Source: Microseira wollei NIES-4236 (lineage in GTDB: Bacteria > Cyanobacteriota > Cyanobacteriia > Cyanobacteriales > Aerosakkonemataceae). Taken from it: a stretch of DNA of 41,395 nucleotides. The notes beneath the pieces were generated by a model, which was not told where the DNA came from, searched no databases, and was given only the letters and a program-made list of their open reading frames with translations. The translations under genes were made by a program, and so were the position numbers. The stretch spans positions 1 through 41,395 of the forward strand of contig NZ_BLAY01000091.1 in assembly GCF_020521235.1 (NCBI RefSeq), read 5' to 3'. This document shows positions 7,001-15,406 of the stretch, in pieces (within the stretch, counting starts at the first letter, position 1; every line of letters starts with the position of its first letter).

Positions 7001-7528
7001 TACAAAAAAACCCGCTAGTTAGGATTTTGGATTTTGGATTGGGAATAGTTGCCCTGTTGACAAGGCTTTCCCTGCACATTGGCTCTCAAATCGGCAGGAA
7101 AGCGGGGCGGGGATTACCGCTTTCCCAGGAACCGATTGGGCGAAAAAGAAGCAGAAAAACCGCGAATCGCACCCGTCAAAACATAAAATATAAAGAAATA
7201 ATTTAGTTCCCCGCTGCCTTGACTCATATCATCCAAAAGGAAGATTTTTAGGTAAATTTTTGTGAAAAACTAGATGAGAACGGTATAATTTATAGCATGC
7301 CATTGAGAAAGGCTGCGGTTGTGGCGCCAAACAATGTCAAACTAGATAGGGAATGGGTAATGGGTAATGGGTAATGGGTAATGGGTAATAGACCTCTGCA
7401 AAAAACAAACTCCAAGACAGGCGAGACGCCTATCCCACAAGAGTTATGGGAGAAGTCTAATGCGATCGCACACCCAATCACCAATGACCAATTACCCATT
7501 AGCAATTAGCAATTAGCAATTAGCAAAA
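7001..7528. repeat. Intergenic region with tandem heptamers and a dispersed repeat
   Basis: No gene is seen. 7350-7390 is a run of GGGTAAT heptamers; 7392-7460 carries a dispersed repeat (TGCAAAAAACAAACT, then GGCGAGACGCCTATCCCACA and AGAGTT) also present at 19460-19500 and three times at 31157-31316; 7480-7525 is a run of heptamers (CCAATTA, TTAGCAA). Promoters for the divergent radical SAM gene and trpS must lie here, but none is clear. Confidence 0.6.
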
Positions 7529-8536
7529 ATGACAAAACAGCGAGTTCTCTCTGGAGTTCAACCAACCGGGAATCTTCATTTGGGAAACTACCTGGGAGCG
7601 ATTCGCAACTGGGTAGAAGGGCAGAGTCAGTACGATAATTACTTCTGCGTGGTCGATTTGCACGCAATTACCGTCCCCCACAACGTGGAAACCTTGGCAT
7701 CCGATACTTACACTATCGCAGCCCTGTACCTGGCATGCGGCATCGATTTGCAATATTCCACCATTTTCGTGCAATCCCACGTCTGCGCTCACAGCGAATT
7801 AGCTTGGTTGCTCAACTGCGTTACGCCGCTCAACTGGCTGCAAGATATGATTCAGTTCAAGGAAAAAGCGGTCAAGCAAGGGGAAAATGTCAATACCGGC
7901 TTGCTGGATTACCCGGTTTTGATGGCGGCGGATATCTTGCTGTATCAAGCGGATAAAGTCCCCGTGGGGGAAGATCAAAAGCAGCATTTGGAACTCACCC
8001 GCGATATTGCCAACCGATTTAACCACCAATTCTGTAAAGGGGAAAAAGTGTTAAAGTCGCCAGAACCCCTAATTCGGTCTGATGGCGCGCGGGTGATGAG
8101 TCTGACGGATGGGACGAAAAAAATGTCTAAATCCGATCCTTCCGAGTTGAGTCGGATTAGTCTGCTAGACTCTCCAGATGAGATTACCAAAAAGATTAAG
8201 CGCTGCAAAACCGACCCGATTAAGGGTTTAGAGTTTGGCAATCCAGAACGTCCAGAGTGCAATAACTTGCTGACGCTTTACATGATACTTTCTGGGAAAA
8301 CTAAGGAAGCCGTAGCCGCCGAATGTGCGGATATGGGTTGGGGTCAGTTTAAGCCGCTCTTGACAGAAACGATAATTTCTGCATTAAACCCGATTCAAGA
8401 AAAATATCGTGCGGTGATGGACGAGAAAGGTTATTTGGAGTCGGTGTTGCGGCAAGGTAGGGAAAAGGCAGAAGCAATCGCTAACGTTACTCTATCCCAA
8501 GTTAAAGACGCCCTGGGTTATACAAAGCCCTTGTAA
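7529..8536 (+). CDS. trpS: Tryptophan--tRNA ligase
   Basis: A 335-residue class I aminoacyl-tRNA synthetase of normal bacterial TrpS length. The HIGH-type motif is GNLHLGN at residues 14-20 inside SGVQPTGNLHLGNY, and KMSKS is at 198-202. Other TrpS hallmarks are YPVLMAADILLY and VPVGEDQKQHLELTRD (residues 128-158) and AEAIANVTL near the end. It charges tRNA-Trp with tryptophan in the cytoplasm. The ATG directly follows a run of TTAGCAA heptamers, so there is no standard ribosome binding site; only AAAA separates the repeat from the start. Confidence 0.96.
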   Translation: MTKQRVLSGVQPTGNLHLGNYLGAIRNWVEGQSQYDNYFCVVDLHAITVPHNVETLASDTYTIAALYLACGIDLQYSTIFVQSHVCAHSELAWLLNCVTPLNWLQDMIQFKEKAVKQGENVNTGLLDYPVLMAADILLYQADKVPVGEDQKQHLELTRDIANRFNHQFCKGEKVLKSPEPLIRSDGARVMSLTDGTKKMSKSDPSELSRISLLDSPDEITKKIKRCKTDPIKGLEFGNPERPECNNLLTLYMILSGKTKEAVAAECADMGWGQFKPLLTETIISALNPIQEKYRAVMDEKGYLESVLRQGREKAEAIANVTLSQVKDALGYTKPL

Positions 8537-8553
8537 ACATTCTCTCCTTCTCT

Positions 8554-8607
8554 CGTTCCCAGGCTCCGGCCTGGGAACGCCATTTGGGAGGCTCTGCCTG
8601 CCAAATG
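8554..8607. repeat. Two adjacent hairpins downstream of trpS
   Basis: CGTTCCCAGGC (8554-8564) pairs with GCCTGGGAACG (8569-8579); immediately after, CATTTGGGAGGC (8581-8592) pairs with GCCTGCCAAATG (8596-8607) with one mismatch. The first hairpin is the same dispersed motif that is tandemly repeated at 22661-22935. There is no T run, so it is a repeat first and only possibly a terminator. The rest up to 8728 shows no gene. Confidence 0.7.
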
Positions 8608-8728
8608 GAGGCAGCAGCCCAGTGTAAAGTTTCTATAAAGCGATTAGGCATTGGCTGGACAGAGCAATCAAGCATAACGCATAACAGATCAAAGCTTAAT
8701 TTTAGAATTTCTTCAAACCTGACACCCG

Positions 8729-9670
8729 ATGCACGCTACCCTATACCCAACACCCTTAAATTCTTTCCGCGCTGCCGTCAATGCGGGAGAATTTTTAATT
8801 ACCGCCGAAGTTATGCCACCCAAGGGAGGTAACCCCGCCCACATGGTAAAAATGGCGCAACTGCTAAAAAATAGAGTTCATGCAGTTAATATTACCGATG
8901 GCAGTCGGGCGGTGCTGCGGATGTGTCCGTTGGCGGCATCGATGATTTTATTACAGCAGGGAGTAGAGCCAATTTGTCAAGTTGCGTGTCGCGATCGCAA
9001 CCGCATCGGACTGCAAGCCGACCTCATGGGCGCTCATGCACTCGGTATCCGGAATATTTTAGCTCTCACAGGCGACCCGGTGAAAGCGGGCGACCATCCA
9101 GATTGTAAAGGCGTTTTCGATTTGGAAGCGGTACGCTTGCTCAAAGTAATAGATAAAATGAATCGCGGTTTTGACTGTAACGACCAACCCCTCACCGATG
9201 GCGCGACCGATTTATTTGTCGGTGCTGCTGTTGACCCGCAGTGTGCCAGTTGGTCGGGATTGCAGCAACGATTTGAGCGTAAATTAGAAGCAGGGGCGCA
9301 ATTTTTCCAAAGTCAGTTGGTTACCGACTTCGACCGACTAGAAAAATTTATGGATCAAATTGCTGCTGGTACGAATAAGCCAATTTTAGTCGGAATTTTT
9401 CTGCTAAAATCCGCAAAAAATGCCCAATTTATCAATCGTTGCGTGCCTGGAGTTAACATTCCCCAACATATTATCGACCGACTAGCAGCCGCAAAAGATC
9501 CTTTAGAAGAAGGGATGAAAATAGCCGCCGAACAAGTTCAACATGCGCGTCAACTTTGTCACGGCGTCCACATGATGGCGGTGAAGCGAGAAGATTTAAT
9601 TCCCCAAATTTTGGATATTGCTGGAATTGCTCCCCTATCTGCTTCCCATGCGGTGACAGTAGGGGTGTAA
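8729..9670 (+). CDS. metF: Methylenetetrahydrofolate reductase family protein
   Basis: A 313-residue TIM-barrel flavoprotein. Recognisable MetF segments are ITAEVMPPKGG (residues 24-34; the Glu is the catalytic position), VHAVNITDGSRAVLRM, GVEPICQVACRDRNRIGLQA, ALGIRNILALTGDPV, GAQFFQSQLVTDF and GVHMMAVKRED. It reduces 5,10-methylene- to 5-methyltetrahydrofolate for methionine synthesis. The first 15 residues are specific to this start; an ATG at 8729 is the only good one. It lies 190 bases after trpS on the same strand with hairpins between, so probably a separate unit. Confidence 0.88.
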   Translation: MHATLYPTPLNSFRAAVNAGEFLITAEVMPPKGGNPAHMVKMAQLLKNRVHAVNITDGSRAVLRMCPLAASMILLQQGVEPICQVACRDRNRIGLQADLMGAHALGIRNILALTGDPVKAGDHPDCKGVFDLEAVRLLKVIDKMNRGFDCNDQPLTDGATDLFVGAAVDPQCASWSGLQQRFERKLEAGAQFFQSQLVTDFDRLEKFMDQIAAGTNKPILVGIFLLKSAKNAQFINRCVPGVNIPQHIIDRLAAAKDPLEEGMKIAAEQVQHARQLCHGVHMMAVKREDLIPQILDIAGIAPLSASHAVTVGV

Positions 9671-9672
9671 GC

Positions 9673-9846
9673 TGTAGGGGCACGGCATTTACAACCTTTT
9701 AGTACAAATCAAAAGTTATCTACGCCGTGCCCCTACAAAACCTGTTAAAACAAAAGCACGGCGTTCTACAATCTTTGGGTAGAAATCAAAACAGGACTTA
9801 CGTAACGCCGACCGATTTAGGGGCAACCACGGGGGGATTGCCCCTA
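9673..9846. repeat. Dispersed long-hairpin repeats after metF
   Basis: TGTAGGGGCACGGC (9673-9686) and GCCGTGCCCCTACA (9724-9737) form a perfect 14-bp stem around a 37-base loop. A second stem TAGGGGCAA (9818-9826) and TTGCCCCTA (9838-9846) follows. The 14-bp arms recur unchanged at 31391-31456 and, with GGGACACGGC, near 28792-28850. Loop sequences differ between copies, so the arms rather than the loop are the conserved unit. Confidence 0.7.
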
Positions 9847-9915
9847 CAAAACGCTATATATGGATGTTCTGCGTAACTCTTGAAAAGTTATCTACCTGCG
9901 CTACAAAACCTCATC

Positions 9916-10314
9916 TTAACGTCGCCATCTCTCAAATTGATCTTCAGAACAGCCGTCAATATAAGTATTTTGTACCCAACCTCTAAGGGGTCGAACAACT
10001 TCCGGGGAAGTTCCAGGGGGTGATGTGACTCTTCCAGAGATTTGAACCCAGTTACCCGATCTTCGCACCGCCCTAACAATGTCTCCCCTGTTTAGTTTGG
10101 TGACCACTTGAGACTGGGTATTGGGGGCGCTGCGGACATTAACACCATTTGCGTTAATAAACGAACAGATGCCATTATTTTGTACAATAATTTGAGGTTG
10201 ATTGTGTGAATTTGGCGTTTGAGGATTTGCCAGCGCACCAGACGCAAGCGACAGACCAGTAATAGAGGCAGATCAAATAGCGATCGCACCTAAAAATTTT
10301 CTTGATTATCTCAT
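9916..10314 (-). pseudogene. Exported SH3b-domain protein with two stop codons in the signal peptide
   Basis: One uninterrupted minus frame of 132 codons from ATG at 10314 codes for a signal peptide and SH3 domain, except for TAA at codon 3 (10308-10306) and TGA at codon 14 (10275-10273). It reads MR-stop-SRKFLGAIAI-stop-SASITGLSLASGALA and then CSFINANGVNVRSAPNTQSQ, VVTKLNRGDIVRAVRRSGNW and RPLRGWVQNTYIDGC. The remainder is in frame, so only point mutations have occurred. The fold and two-cysteine pattern match the intact gene at 4328-4681. Internal starts could give only a non-exported SH3 fragment. Confidence 0.7.
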
Positions 10315-10395
10315 GTAAAATTGGTGGGAAACAACGATCTAGTTTAACTTACTTCCACAGCTTTACCATTGATATTGAGAGATTTTTTAATACTA

Positions 10396-10516
10396 ACGCA
10401 AGTGGCAAGCTTGCTAATTGCTAATTGCGCTCAAAGCGTAATATACCATTTTTCCCTATCGAGCCATTAGCCATTAGCGATTAGCCGCTCTTCGAGAGAT
10501 AACTAGCAACTTGAGT
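10396..10516. mobile_element. Heptamer-containing inverted-repeat element, copy C
   Basis: The ends ACGCAAGT at 10396 and ACTAGCAACTTGAGT ending at 10516 are inverted repeats, flanked by TACTA (10391-10395) and TACTA (10517-10521). Inside are TTGCTAA heptamers, a spacer with CATTTTTCCCT, and TTAGCCA heptamers. It abuts the stop codon of cheR, whose TAG lies inside the right TACTA. The same family occurs at 20366, 21151 and 23724. Confidence 0.75.
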
Positions 10517-10518
10517 TA

Positions 10519-11346
10519 CTAAGTTAATTGTCGCAATTTATAACACACAGCTTTACCAAATTGTACTGGCTCGAAGGCATCGTCAAGATTAATAGTTGTT
10601 TCCCCCCCGCCTAGAAATAGGTAACCGTCGGGTTTTAAAACCCGCCGCACCCTCGATAAAATACATCGTTTAGTTTCAATATCAAAATAAATTAGAACGT
10701 TACGCATAAAAATAATATCCATTGGCGACAAAGGTGGAAAAGTCGAAGTCAAATTAATTTGACGAAACTCTACTATCCGGCGAATCTCTTCTTTTAGCTG
10801 CCACTCATTGCCAAAAGGCTGAAAGTATTTTTGCAGCAATGTTGCAGGTAGTCCCCGATTAATTTCATGCTGTCCGTAGCGTCCAGCGCGTGCTTTTTCT
10901 AACATGGCGGTAGAAATATCGCTGGCAATTATTTGCACGTTCCAAGAAGAAAGATTTGAAAAATGCTCGCGCATCAACATAGCAATGCTGTAAGGTTCTT
11001 GTCCCCTGGAACAGGCGGCGCACCAGATATTTAGATTTCCTTCTATTTGTCGCTGCTTTAGTAATTCTGGCAGGATATGTATTTTTAGTGCTTGAAAGGG
11101 GTGTTCGTCGCGGAATAAAAATGTTTCGTTGGTCATCATTGCTTCCACAATTAGATTGTAGAGCGGGTTAAAAGGCGCCTACCGCAGTTGCGTTACTAAA
11201 GCGCCAATCGAATTAACTCCAGCATTCTTGGCTAATATTGACAAACGCGACTCGATGAGGTAATGCTTATCTTCGGATAGGACTACACCCGTGCGATCGC
11301 GTACCAGTTTGCGTATATAATCAAAGTCAGCAGCGTTGATTGGCAT
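10519..11346 (-). pseudogene. cheR: CheR-type methyltransferase with an in-frame amber codon
   Basis: The frame from ATG at 11346 encodes an ordinary 275-residue CheR: N-terminal helical domain (FDYIRKLVRDRTGVVLSEDK, ESRLSILAKN) and SAM-binding domain (NLNIWCAACSRGQEPYSIAM, IASDIS, IFMRNVLIYFD, PDGYLFLGGGE). Codon 56 is TAG (11181-11179), in the linker before the conserved NLIVEAMMTNETFLFRD. The downstream part alone (ATG at 11148) lacks the N-terminal domain that contacts receptors. CheR methylates receptor glutamates. The lesion is one base from a sense codon, so recent. It would be transcribed after cheA. Confidence 0.8.
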
Positions 11347-11466
11347 GGTAATTGGTAGTTGGTAATTGGTAATTGGGAATGGCTAATTGTTAATTGCTAA
11401 TTGCTGATTGCTAGTTAACCTCAACAACCTTTGTTATTACCGATTAGCCATTAGCCATTAGCCATT
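11347..11466. repeat. Heptamer-repeat block that truncates cheA
   Basis: From 11347 it has GGTAATTGGTAGTT heptamers, GCTAATTGTTAATTGC, a core TAGTTAACCTCAACAACC then TTTGTTATTACC, and three TTAGCCA heptamers. The core is the inverse of the one at 5365-5395. It fills the whole space between the start of cheR and the cut end of cheA, whose stop codon (11458-11460) is inside the repeat. Confidence 0.65.
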
Positions 11467-13069
11467 AAAACAATTGAGCGATCTTAGTTGTTTTCCTAAA
11501 GGTTTAACAACAATTTCTTGGGTGTCGTTAATCGGATCTACCACCAATCCAAACGGTTTGTCAGTTGCTTGGACAACAACTATATTGAGAACCTCGTCAT
11601 TTGCGATTTTAGATTGATTTGAATTCTCCGCGTCCGGTGTGTCTCCCCGTCCCCGCGTCCTGTTCTGAGTCCAGCTTTAATTCCCGATTTAAATAAACTA
11701 ACGGTAGCAGTCGTCCCCGCAGGCGATAAACGGGGGTGTCGTGAAACATTTCGATGCTTTTGAGTGCTTGTTCGCCTTCGAGGCGGACGAGTTCGACTAA
11801 ATTAACTTGGGGAATAGCAAAGCGATCGCCTCCACTGGTAATAATCAAAGTGGGAATAATCGCCAGCGTCAGGGGAATCTTGAGCTTAAACGTCGTTCCT
11901 TGTCCGATGCGACTGTGGACATCGATGCTACCGTTGATTTTTTCCACATTCGCCTGCACCACGTCCATCCCCACGCCTCGTCCGGAAATATTGGTAATTT
12001 GTTCTGCAGTGGAAAAACCGGGTAGAAAAATCAAATTGAGCGCTTCTTGATCGCTCATTTGCATAGCTCGATCTAAGGTAATTATCCCCCGTTGGATCGC
12101 TTTCTGTTTAATGCGTTCTGAATTGATTCCCTTACCATCATCGGACACTTCAATTGTCACTTGACCGCTTTCGCGATCCGCTCGCAAACAAACTCGTCCG
12201 ACGGGGGGTTTACCCGCACCTCTGGGGTTTCGAGTCCGCGATCTAAACAGTTGCGGATCAGGTGGGTGAGGGGATTTGCGATCGCTTCAATTATCTTGTC
12301 TAATTCAGTTTCTTCCCCTTCCATTTCCAAGCGCACCTGCTTACCCAAACTGAGCGCAATATCCCGCACCACGCGGGGGAATTTGTTCCACAGCGTGCGA
12401 ATAGGTTGCATCCGAGTTTTCATCACCCCTTCTTGCAATTCTGAGGTGACTAAGTTTAACCGTCCGGATACGGATTTAAAAGCATCGTCTTTAATTTCGC
12501 TATGAGAAAACTCCAGAATTTGGTTGCGACATATAACCAGTTCCCCCACCAAATTCATTAATTTATCTAAAACCGCAACATCAACTCGGATCGCCGTATC
12601 CGCAACGCTAAATTTATCAGTATCAGTTTCAGAAACAACTGCCAATTTTGGACGTTCCACCCCCCCTTGTGCAAGGGGGGGCAGGGGGGGATCCGATGGT
12701 GAATTTGGCACCCCCCCTTGGTGAAGGGGGAGCAGGGGGGGATCGGAAGCTGGTTGTTTCTAACGCTTGGAAATGGTGTTTTATTGCATCTACCACTTGT
12801 AGTAAAGCGTCGGTGATAGAGGGAGTGAGAGTGATAGTGCGATCGCGCAAGCGACTGAGCAGATTTTCTGCCGCATGAGTCACCCCTTCCAGCTTGTCTA
12901 AACCCAAAAATCCGCTATTTCCTTTAATCGTGTGCAGACTGCGGTAAATGCGGTTCATCACCTCTGGAGCGGAATTACTTTGCTCCAGCACCAGCAGATC
13001 CCCTTCGATCTGGTTCAGGTGTTCGTAACCTTCGATGAGGAATTCCTTGACATCTTCATCGATTTGCAT
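11458..13069 (-). pseudogene. cheA: CheA-type histidine kinase, broken in four places
   Basis: Three minus frames together give a CheA. Piece 1 (13069 to about 12740) is the HPt domain, with phosphorylated His in SLHTIKGNSGFLG. Piece 2 (about 12640-12160) is the dimerisation and N-box region (LDKLMNLVGELVICRNQILE, NPLTHLIRNCLDRGLETPEV). Piece 3 (12187-11609) has the G boxes (VSDDGKGI, GRGVGMDVV, GQGTTFKLKIPLTLAIIPTL) and the start of the CheW-like domain. After another frameshift the frame LNIVVVQATDKPFGLVVDPI and DTQEIVVKPLGKQL follows, and then the gene runs into a heptamer block, losing about the last 50 residues. It cannot make a working kinase. No cheW gene is seen. Confidence 0.85.
12655..12755. 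repeat. Paired C/G-rich inverted repeats inside cheA
   Basis: Two copies of the dispersed cyanobacterial repeat (ACCCCCCCTTGTGCAAGGGG then GGGCAGGGGGGGATC, and ACCCCCCCTTGGTGAAGGGG then GAGCAGGGGGGGATC) sit between the HPt and dimerisation regions. Both ORF pieces read through it, giving the low-complexity peptides PPAPPSPRGG and PPLPPLAQGG. The frame change between piece 1 and piece 2 occurs here. The same kind of repeat is in cheB (about 21968-22048) and mutS2 (33658-33690). Confidence 0.7.
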
Positions 13070-13689
13070 TGACTAAGTTCCTTCTTTTCTAACTGCCAGA
13101 TTCATCAACAAGAGTCAGAAAAATCCCCGACTCCAACCGACCCAATCTTTGTTTTCTGCAGAAATATCTAAGTATCCGGAAAGTTAACGATAAAAATTTT
13201 AGATTTTAGACTTTGGATTGAGCGATCGCCTAGGGCGATTACCTAAAACTGTGCCAAAATCCCTAACCCAAAACTTTCCTCGACCGCTGTATGCCTTGCG
13301 AGCGCGCGCGCTGCTGACTAACTATGCACCCACATCTAGCGACGAATACTTGGAAACAGTAGTGCTACCCCAGCAAAATTACACCCTAGCTCTAATACTT
13401 AGAAATTAAGGGTTGATTGCTTGACACTGTAATTATACCTTACTCATTATTTTGATCAGAACTTATTATAATCGCCAAAGAGATTCGCTTGACTTACTTT
13501 GACCAGCCAACCATAAAGTTCAGGGATTACCGAAACTAATTCAGTTTTTAGGGTGAAGATAAATCAAGACCCGCGCCATCACACTTACGTGGGAATACCG
13601 ATGAATTTTTCATAGGGTGCAGATAAATTAAGGATCGAGGGAGCGCATCTACGTAAGAATACTGATTTGTTGTTTTTCCAGCTAAAGCC
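13070..13689. promoter_or_regulatory. Divergent control region between cheA and the PAS-kinase, with a 64-bp tandem repeat
   Basis: No gene is seen. 13550-13613 and 13614-13677 are two imperfect copies of a 64-base unit beginning AGGGTG-AGATAAAT and containing TACGT--GAATAC-GAT. The second copy ends twelve bases before the PAS-kinase ATG, so the unit probably holds promoter or operator sites. A GCGCGCGC run lies at 13302-13309. Confidence 0.45.
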
Positions 13690-13904
13690 ATGACCCAGGC
13701 AATTGAAAAAGCCCCCCAAAATTTCACCATTTTAGACCGCGTCCCAGTGGGTTTATGCGTCATCCAGCAAGATATGGTGGTTCTTTATTGGAACCGCATC
13801 CTAGAAGACTGGACGAAAATCCCTCAAACCGAAATCATCGGCAAGAAACTAGATACCTATTTTCCCCATAACGACTAGATAGCCCAAAAACGGAATAATA
13901 TGTA

Positions 13905-14321
13905 ATGATTCTTAATTTATCCGAAATTATGTTTCTCACTCCAAAACAAGTCCAAAAACAATATGGTTATCATCCCAAAACTCTAGCAAACTGGGCAGAT
14001 GAAGGGAAGATCGTTTGTACTAAATCCCCCGGTGGTCATCGTCGTTATCTGGCATCTAGTTTAGAGGCGATGAAATCACAGGAAGGTGAAACAATCCTCT
14101 ACGCAAGGATCTCAACGCCTGCCCAGAAGCCAGAACTAGAGAACCAAGTCACCTATTTAGGGCAGAATTATCCGGGTTGTCAGTGCATTCGTGAAATTGG
14201 ATCTGGCTTGAACTTTAAGCGGAAAAAGTTTCTCGCGTTGATGGAACGAGTTTCCAAGCGAGAAGTAAAGCGGATTGTCGTGGCACACAAAGATCGGCTC
14301 TGCCGCTTTGGATTTGACTGA
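13905..14321 (+). pseudogene. IS607 serine recombinase TnpA, truncated
   Basis: A 138-residue protein. Residues 9-50 are the MerR-type helix-turn-helix (FLTPKQVQKQYGYHPKTLAN, SPGGHRRYLASSLEAM). From residue 60 the serine resolvase domain begins (ILYARISTPAQKPELENQV, Ser nucleophile in YARIS-T) and proceeds to VAHKDRLCRFGFD, where it stops. The family usually continues about 50-60 residues further. The likely true start is the ATG at 13929. Truncation at the internal deletion makes it probably inactive. Confidence 0.75.
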
Positions 14322-14994
14322 AGTTCAGAAGCGACACGTTAGGGGCAAGGCAAGAAACAAGCTGTCAAGGATTGCAACAAGCAAGAACAAACCGCATATT
14401 CATCGTTGTAATCTTGGCAAGAAACGTTGGAACAAGCGAGAAGCCAAGAAGAAAGCGCAACTACTCAACCGAGTGAGAGAAGGCGTTAATCAGTTTTTTG
14501 ATCGGCACAGAGAAGCCGTCACAGAAGAGTTAAGCACTCCAATCAAGTCAAAACGGCGTTCCCGTGCCATGAAACGAAATCTTTCTGAATGGTGCAAAGG
14601 ACAGATTCAGAAAGCGTTAGAAGAGATTGCCAGTCGTCGCAAATCGTCTGTGACGTTGGTGAATGCTGCCTATTCATCACAGGTGGATTCTCGCAATGGA
14701 ACCTTGCTAGGCAACAGATCTGGGGATTCATTCTTCACGTTTGACGGGATGAAGTTACAGGCAGATTGCAATGCGGCTGTGAATTTACATCAGCGCAAGG
14801 ACGATGCCGAGATTACTCGGTGCATGAGCGCTGATGCCGTTCAGAGAATTCTGATCCGCAGAACCGCATCTTTTTTGGCTGATATGGATCTGTCGCTAGA
14901 GGAAGCGGTTAACCGTGGCTGGTTAGATCGTAAACACCTGTACTCGGCGGAAGTCAAAGAAGCCCCGGCTAAGGACTCATGCCCAGTGGTCTAG
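14311..14994 (+). pseudogene. TnpB RNA-guided nuclease, C-terminal part only
   Basis: The frame is open from before the deletion junction; the TnpB-like part begins about 14311 (DLTEVQKRHVRGKARNKLSR). It has the RuvC-II/III region (STPIKSKRRSRAMKRNLSEW, SVTLVNAAYSSQVDSRNGTL, MKLQADCNAAVNLHQR with the last catalytic Asp). The N-terminal RuvC-I Asp and the guide-binding wedge are missing, and the usual CxxC zinc knuckle is absent between SSQVD and DCNAA, as in some cyanobacterial TnpB types. It cannot cut DNA by itself. Confidence 0.7.
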
Positions 14995-15292
14995 AACGTG
15001 AGGGAGGATGTCTCCTGTGTCCGCTTACCTCACGCCCCTCAGACCGACAACAATGGTCAACGAAATATTACGGTTCTTTCCGTCTTATTCCGATATGCCT
15101 AGAGTCCACATCAATCAACCGAAGTACCAAAGTCGCTTGCGACAAGTGTTTAAACACGGCTTACCCGCCGTATTTTCCCCTCAGCTGCACCAGCCATTAA
15201 TTACTGCTAACCAACCTAACGGCAAACCGCGCATTCAACAAACCAACGTCACCCCAGTACCAGCAGTTTCGGGAGAAGGATTCGATGCCTTA

Positions 15293-15406
15293 CAGCCGAT
15301 TGCTTTTCGTGTGAGGTACAGCCTTTTGGCGCAAGTTTGTATAGCGGCAGCATTAATGCTGCCGCTATACAAACGAAGGTGTACCTCATCCGCCTGCAAT
15401 CCGCTA
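15293..15406. mobile_element. Small inverted-repeat element with TA target, copy 1
   Basis: CAGCCGATTGC at the left and GCAATCCGCTA at the right are imperfect inverted ends; an inner perfect palindrome GTTTGTATAGCGGCAGCATT continues to its complement. TA flanks both sides (15291-15292, 15407-15408). Removing the element and one TA gives GAT GCC TTA ATT GCC ATT, i.e. FDALIAIQD, restoring the kinase frame. Related copies are at 29130-29242 and 30986-31101. The ATG at 15337 used by the open frame is inside the element. Confidence 0.8.

Larger units (their letters stand above)
13870..15109 (+). mobile_element. Internally deleted IS607-family element inside the PAS domain
   Basis: The PAS coding sequence breaks after TTTCCCCAT and resumes at CACATCAATCAACCG; joining them gives YFPH-INQPKYQ. 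The inserted 1.24 kb carries a MerR-headed serine recombinase and the C-terminal part of a TnpB, both truncated at one internal junction near 14312. IS607 elements have no terminal inverted repeats and make no target duplication, which fits. Ends are placed by protein continuity, within a few bases. Confidence 0.75.

Noticed and set aside
13218-13409. 63-codon frame in the cheA/kinase divergent region
   Set aside because: Starts at a HIP1-like site without a ribosome binding site and crosses the GCGCGCGC run; no recognisable protein.
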